This document shows, one piece after another, positions 61,501-64,000 of a DNA stretch of 64,000 nucleotides. The stretch covers positions 1-64,000 of the forward strand of contig NZ_BDAY01000064.1 of assembly GCF_001612685.1 (NCBI RefSeq), in the 5' to 3' direction. Origin of the DNA: Nocardia altamirensis NBRC 108246. GTDB taxonomy: Bacteria > Actinomycetota > Actinomycetes > Mycobacteriales > Mycobacteriaceae. Numbering within the stretch: position 1 is the first letter of the stretch; the number at the start of each line of letters is the position of its first letter. The notes beneath the pieces are model-generated. The model saw nothing but the letters and a program-made list of their open reading frames with translations. It searched no databases and was not told the DNA's origin. The translations under genes and the position numbers were made by a program.

Positions 61501-62735
61501 CGCACCAGGTCTCCGGTGCGGAACAGCCGGGCACCGGGATTGCCGGTGTCGGCGCCGTACGGGCTGGCCACGAAGCGTTCCGCGGTCGACCCTTGGCGGC
61601 CGAGATAGCCCTGCGCCAGGGCAGGGCCCGAGAGATACAACTCGCCGACCACACCGAGCGGCACCGGGCGCAGCCGCGAATCCAGCACGAACGCACCGAC
61701 TCCCGGGATCGCCGAGCCGATCGTGATCGCCTCGTCCGGCACGAGCTGACCGGTGCTGGTGGCCAGGATGGTGGCCTCGGTCGGCCCGTAGCCGTGGAAG
61801 AACTCGCGATCGGCCGCCCAGCGGCCGAGCAGGTCCTGATTGAATTTCTCGCCTGCCACCACCACAACCCGCAGGTCGTCCAGGCCTGCCGGATCGACCG
61901 ATGCCAGGGTGCCCGGTGTGCTCAGCAGATGCGTGACCCGTTCGCGCCGCAGCAGATCGGCGAGTTCGCCGCCGCCGACGACCGACGGCGGCGCGATCAC
62001 CAGCGTCGCCCCCGACGAGAACGCGAGCAGCAACTCGAGCACCGAGAGATCGACATTCGGTGAGCACCCGTGCAGCATGCGCGAATCGGCGCTCACGTCG
62101 TAGTGCTCACGCTCCGCGGCCACCAAGCCCGCCAAGCCGGTGTGCGTGACCACCACGCCCGTCGGCCGCCGCCCCGCCGCATCACCGCTGTAGATGACAT
62201 AGGCGGGATGCCGTTCGTCCAGCGGACGCACCCGGTCGGTGTAGGAGATCGGATGCTCAGGCCTGGCGGCGATCCGCGCGGACTGCACCGGGTCGTCGAG
62301 CTCGATCCAGTACACCCCGGTGCCGAGTACAGGGCGATGCGCCGAAGTGGTCAGCCCGAACACGGCGCCGGAGTCGGCGAGGACGTGATTGATCCGCTCA
62401 GTCGGGTGAGCCGGATCCACCGGGACAAAAGCGGCACCCGTCTTGGCGATCGCCCACACGGCGACCACCGACTGCAGGCTGCGCGCAATGCCGAGGGCGA
62501 CCACATCGCCCGGCCCGACACCGCGGTCGATCAGTTCCCGTGCCAGGCGCGACGAAGCCGTGTCCAGCTGGGCATAGGTGAGCTGCCGATCGTCGTCGAG
62601 GTCGCCCGACGGGTTGAAGCGGATGGCGACCTCGGCGGCCGCGGATTCGACGGCCGCGGTGAGCAACTGCCCGAACAACGGGCTGCCCGACCTACGGCGA
62701 CGGCTACCACGAGCGGTACGGCGGGCAGTTTCCAT
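55518..62735 (-). CDS. NRPS-I: first synthetase of the locus
   Basis: 2405 aa, order A1-T1-C2-A2-T2-C3-A3 remnant. A2 is the only complete adenylation domain: P-loop TSGSTGVPKG (near residue 1169), A8 LRGFRIELGEIE, A10 NGKLDR (near 1514). Its pocket residues by eye (D-F-W-N-V-G-M-V-H-K) match the published threonine code apart from one position. T1 (LGGTS) and T2 (LGGNS) are intact. C3 has HHIAADS. Defects: A1 has YSGDAAGRRPTG and jumps from A7 to SAGMPER, losing A8-A9 and the A10 Lys; C2 has HNIAGDG (second His to Asn, about residue 682); the last A domain is a remnant of about 275 residues after an acidic Pro/Glu linker, with no core motif and no carrier. ATG 62735 gives an N-terminus like the other two; the frame opens to 62849. 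Confidence 0.9.
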   Translation of the reverse strand: METARRTARGSRRRRSGSPLFGQLLTAAVESAAAEVAIRFNPSGDLDDDRQLTYAQLDTASSRLARELIDRGVGPGDVVALGIARSLQSVVAVWAIAKTGAAFVPVDPAHPTERINHVLADSGAVFGLTTSAHRPVLGTGVYWIELDDPVQSARIAARPEHPISYTDRVRPLDERHPAYVIYSGDAAGRRPTGVVVTHTGLAGLVAAEREHYDVSADSRMLHGCSPNVDLSVLELLLAFSSGATLVIAPPSVVGGGELADLLRRERVTHLLSTPGTLASVDPAGLDDLRVVVVAGEKFNQDLLGRWAADREFFHGYGPTEATILATSTGQLVPDEAITIGSAIPGVGAFVLDSRLRPVPLGVVGELYLSGPALAQGYLGRQGSTAERFVASPYGADTGNPGARLFRTGDLVRRMPSALGGDAFIRVLDEIPLTSAGMPERQALPVPVFAAKAFRAPSTPVEQVVADVFAALLTAGDQGRIGIDDDFFALGGTSLLAAQAADRIGSALRVRVPARLVFAATTVAALAERVEQHAGSVAGQVLQARPRQARVPMSYAQQRMWFLNRFDPASAVDNIPAAVRLTGLLDLDALRAAISDVVARHEVLRTRYPEVDGAGHQQVLPHGDPGAVPEFVVAQASASEVPGLIAAAVTVGFDVTAAPPVRLRLLELSETDRVLICVVHNIAGDGFSMVPLIRDLMAAYLDRVCGSAPEWPALEVQYADYAIWQREVLGTADDPESVLAEQLQYWRTELAGLPEQMELPADRPRPTVASHRGATLGFEIDADVHAALNRLAHSHDSTLFVVLHAALAVLLARLSGTRDIAIGTQVAGRDEAALDGLIGTFVNTLVLRTEVDSDAPFDDLLREARRVDTEALGHADVPFARLVELLAPARSTARHPLFQVLLTFQNLAGTELELPGLSVSAIDIATPLRAVDLQLELAERIDRDDAAAGISAIFSYATDLFDEATIQDFADRFGRILAAVAADSAVTVGDIDVLAPGERALVLHEWNSRGAMVPEVTLVDLIAAQARRRPHAAAIRFGDTTLTFGELYGRANQVARALIARGAGPESLVAVAVPRTDELPVALLAVLAAGAGYLPIDTTYPEQRRDFLLADAAPACILTTVSELESVPAGDIPVIVLADTAEYADTPIRSAERTAPLRPDNLACVIYTSGSTGVPKGVGVTHRNVVQLFANTQTLFDFDETDVWTLFHSFAFDFSVWELWCALANGGTVVVVDQLTCRSPELLRELLIREQVTVLNQTPSAFYRLAEADRAAHTDQAELALRYVVCGGEALDLRQLPRWYDRHAADAPWLVNMYGITETTVHVSFLPLDEELVDNAASVIGRALPGLDAVVLDDRLHPSPVGVAGEMYVAGAQLSRGYLGRPALTAARFVANPFGAPGSRMYRTGDIGRWVGFGGQAALEYAGRGDQQVQLRGFRIELGEIESALLRCQDVSQAVVLVHADEHAGDRLIGYVVPDTGTTLDPDALRGNVAEFLTGQMVPDALVVLDQLPLTPNGKLDRKALPAPEFIGTAMFRAPSSPVEQAVAEVFGGLLGAGEIGLDDDFFTLGGNSLLATRVVARINAALDANLAVRELFESPTVVALAARVVPGATEAPRPPLARAPHVDRVPLSLAQQRMWALNQADTESAAYNIPLAIRLTGGLDVPALRHAVADVLERHETLRTRYPTDPSGQAYQEILSVTETLPGGLEVSTTADPLGRIAELMATGFDVTRQVPVRAMLLSGGSDDHLLALVVHHIAADSASMTPLARDLMTAYLARVGGNSPRWSPMEVQYADFAIWQRAVIGADDDENSLAAKQLAYWRAQLDGLSGEIDLPLDRPRPDVGSMRGATTGFAMPPEVHEALVQLAREHNSTLFTVVHAALAVLLAMESGSTDIAIGTAIAGRGEPALEDLVGMLDNTLTLRTTVDPSASFAALVDQSRITDLGAFANADIPFERVAEVVAAGSAAAQQPLFGVVLSFQNDEQPTVKLPGLTVTGLDSDVIAAKVDLQVNVDPRHHADGTFDELVAVITYATDLFDESTVQALNRGLARILATVVADPQIRVGDIDLLDPEEPEQVDAAAEPMPEPGAHVQVTAGPELEFGPQVQVTAEPMPELSQHMQAEPEPGRGDERGTTITGTALTQALTAIVEDDPDGPALVSGEDAMSYQELDARSSRLARVLAARGCGPGDGVALRFERGVDAVVATWAVLKAGAAVVPVASVRAPIPAGPEVKIGLTAGAVPAAADLDWLVLDDPAVAAQIAAESPRPMTYAHRTRVLRGSDPVFVGDRTFSYGELAVAADRLRTRTELTFESRTFHLGGPAELALIEAVASGSSGASVVLVPDDADLATALGDEWVSHLLIDRASLDGLDPAALPDLQAVVLADGTHVGAAWTQVTAVISVADLLRAG

Positions 62736-62822
62736 CCGAGTGCATTCACCTCTCGCGTCGAGCAAGGACCCGACCCTACCCATATCAGGGGCGCATCGTC
62801 CCGGGCCAGCGCGGTCCGAGCG

Positions 62823-62864
62823 ATCATATAAGGACTGTTCGGTGTCCACACCTGCTGTGTTCGG
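62823..62864 (-). promoter_or_regulatory. Putative NRPS-I promoter with direct repeats
   Basis: On the minus strand TATGAT (62823-62828) could be a -10 element. Upstream of it TGTTCGG (plus strand) occurs at 62836-62842 and 62858-62864, 22 bases apart, flanking the dyad GGTGTCCACACC. These could bind the LuxR-type regulator encoded next door. Confidence 0.4.
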
Positions 62865-62865
62865 A

Positions 62866-62901
62866 TTGATCCGGCCGCCGCGCAGCGGCAGACCGGATCA
62901 A
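62866..62901 (-). terminator. Hairpin after the LuxR-type regulator gene
   Basis: TTGATCCGG (62866-62874) pairs perfectly with CCGGATCAA (62893-62901), with further CCGC/GCGG pairing inside. It lies about 60 bases past the regulator stop codon and lacks a T-run, so it is a possible Rho-independent terminator or an operator-like dyad. Confidence 0.45.
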
Positions 62902-62961
62902 TGCATCAGCATCGCGCAGCGATCGCGTGAGGGGTAGTGGTTGGGCGACGGTTGGGCCAGT

Positions 62962-63948
62962 TCACAACCAACCGCGGCGGGTTGCCTGCACCCCGGCCTG
63001 GAATCGAGTGCTCGCGCCGAGCCGCTCCAGTAGTCGCGCGGTCCGGCGGACGACGGTACGCCGTGACATGCCGAGCCTGCGCGCGATGGTGTCGTCGGTG
63101 GCACCGAGACCCATCAGGGTCAGGATCGCGCGGTCGCGTTCATCGAGGGCCTCCGCCGTCGGGTTCACCGAAATCGGCGCGGCCAACGACCACAACACGT
63201 CGAACGTCTTGATCAACAGGTCGAGCGCGGGCGAGTCGGTGATCCGCAACCCCATCGGATCCGGGCGGCGCTCGTCGACGTGCAGCACCAGGCTGGCGCG
63301 CTCGTCGTCGCTGATGATCATCTTGAACGGCGGCTCCGGCAACGTGCGTGCCTGCGCCCCACTCGCGTTGGTGGACAGCGCGTGCCGCAACCGGTCCGGG
63401 TCCTGATAAATCGTGTCCTGGTACAGCGTTTGGTAGCGGATGCCTTCACTGAGCCGAGCGCGCTTGAGCTGGAACAGCTGCCGCTCGCGGTCGGCGTCGC
63501 TGAGGTAGGGCCCGCGCTCGATGACCTTGACGCCGGTGCGCGCGGCGGTCTGCATCTCCTCGAAATCGGCGAGCATCTCGAGGCGTTCGAAAACCGGAAC
63601 CACGGCGCCGTTGCTGCGCGGCGAGCGGCGCACCGAACGGAACGTCTCGCTGAGCCGCGCTGCGGCCGTATGCATCTGGTTGATCTGTTGTTGTCGCCGC
63701 CGCGCCTCGGCCTCCGACAACGATTCCGGGGCATGGGCATCCCACACCACCGGTCCGCCGTCCGGCGACGGCACCCGCACCGCGGCATGCAAGTCACACA
63801 ACACGTCCAAAGAAGCCGCCGCGGTCTCCTCCGAAACGCTCAGATACTGCGCAATATCGGTGAGACTCGACCGCGGATGATGCACCAGCACGGCATAGGT
63901 ACGGCCGTGCGGTGATCCAGGCTCGAAGATGTCGCCCAGGTCTGTCAC
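62962..63948 (-). CDS. LuxR-type transcriptional regulator, probable cluster regulator
   Basis: 328 aa. The C-terminal about 65 residues are a LuxR-type HTH: ERDRAILTLMGLGATDDTIARRLGMSRRTVVRRTARLLERLGASTR. The N-terminal region (about residues 15-65, SLTDIAQYLSVSEETAAASLDVL) looks like a second winged helix of the TrmB kind. The middle (about 100-250) has no recognised ligand domain. The start is GTG at 63948. It is the first gene upstream of NRPS-I on the same strand, so it is a good candidate for control of the NRPS locus. The last 52 bases of the window hold its upstream region. Confidence 0.82.
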   Translation of the reverse strand: MTDLGDIFEPGSPHGRTYAVLVHHPRSSLTDIAQYLSVSEETAAASLDVLCDLHAAVRVPSPDGGPVVWDAHAPESLSEAEARRRQQQINQMHTAAARLSETFRSVRRSPRSNGAVVPVFERLEMLADFEEMQTAARTGVKVIERGPYLSDADRERQLFQLKRARLSEGIRYQTLYQDTIYQDPDRLRHALSTNASGAQARTLPEPPFKMIISDDERASLVLHVDERRPDPMGLRITDSPALDLLIKTFDVLWSLAAPISVNPTAEALDERDRAILTLMGLGATDDTIARRLGMSRRTVVRRTARLLERLGASTRFQAGVQATRRGWL

Positions 63949-64000
63949 GTACCGAGCCTAACGACCGACCGGTCCCGGCGGGGAACCTTGCACGCCAGAC

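Noticed and set aside
58773..62063. 1096-codon plus-strand open frame opposite NRPS-I
   Set aside because: Antisense shadow of high-GC coding sequence. The protein is Arg/Gly/Asp-rich with no domain, and the minus strand carries clear NRPS domains.
30946..62735. Degenerate motifs explained only by sequencing error
   Set aside because: Most changes are in-frame substitutions or clean in-frame joins in several places; random errors would give many frameshifts. Assembly collapse of similar modules stays possible and is noted in the findings.

Overview
The window looks like chromosome of a mycolic-acid actinomycete, most likely Nocardia. The DNA is very GC-rich and GTG/TTG starts are common. The S10 ribosomal operon has actinobacterial features (long charged S3 tail, several ATGA/GTGA overlaps). 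There is an antigen-85-type mycolyltransferase, an MMPL transporter, a lycopene cyclase and very large NRPS genes. The genus is inferred from gene content; no rRNA marker is present.

Layout. 1-12.7 kb is mixed accessory and transport content: a 48-bp tandem repeat, a Ser/Gly/Cys-rich membrane protein, an EXLDI-family gene upstream of an MMPL transporter, an MFS exporter, a phosphatase-like gene, the EfeUOB iron-uptake operon behind a candidate IdeR box, a lone FetB-type permease, a small secreted protein and a VapBC pair. 12.7-18.0 kb is the S10 operon (rpsJ to rpsQ, minus strand), closed by a strong terminator. 18.5-30.8 kb holds a DUF4442 protein, a lycopene cyclase, a DrrABC-like exporter, an aldehyde-dehydrogenase homologue lacking its catalytic Cys, a double-TetR regulator divergent from an enoyl-CoA hydratase, an SDR protein, an Nramp transporter and the mycolyltransferase.

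30.9-63.9 kb is one NRPS locus read on the minus strand: a LuxR-type regulator, then NRPS-I (55518-62735), NRPS-II (48094-55330, split by a one-base frameshift) and NRPS-III (30946-47622, ending in a thioesterase). It has twelve adenylation domains or remnants, but only three keep all core motifs (NRPS-I A2; NRPS-III A3 and A4). The others have lost the P-loop, the A10 Lys, or the whole C-terminal subdomain. One carrier Ser, two condensation His residues and the epimerase HH pair are also gone. Nearly all of these losses are in frame.

NRPS-II looks like a decayed paralogue of the front of NRPS-III. The two share near-identical N-termini, a 218-bp block of perfect identity with foreign-looking codon use, and matching short leader ORFs that overlap the NRPS start codon (ATGA). 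The locus is therefore either an assembly line in decay and recombination or a system that kept its protein bulk while losing most catalysis. This is the most interesting part of the window.
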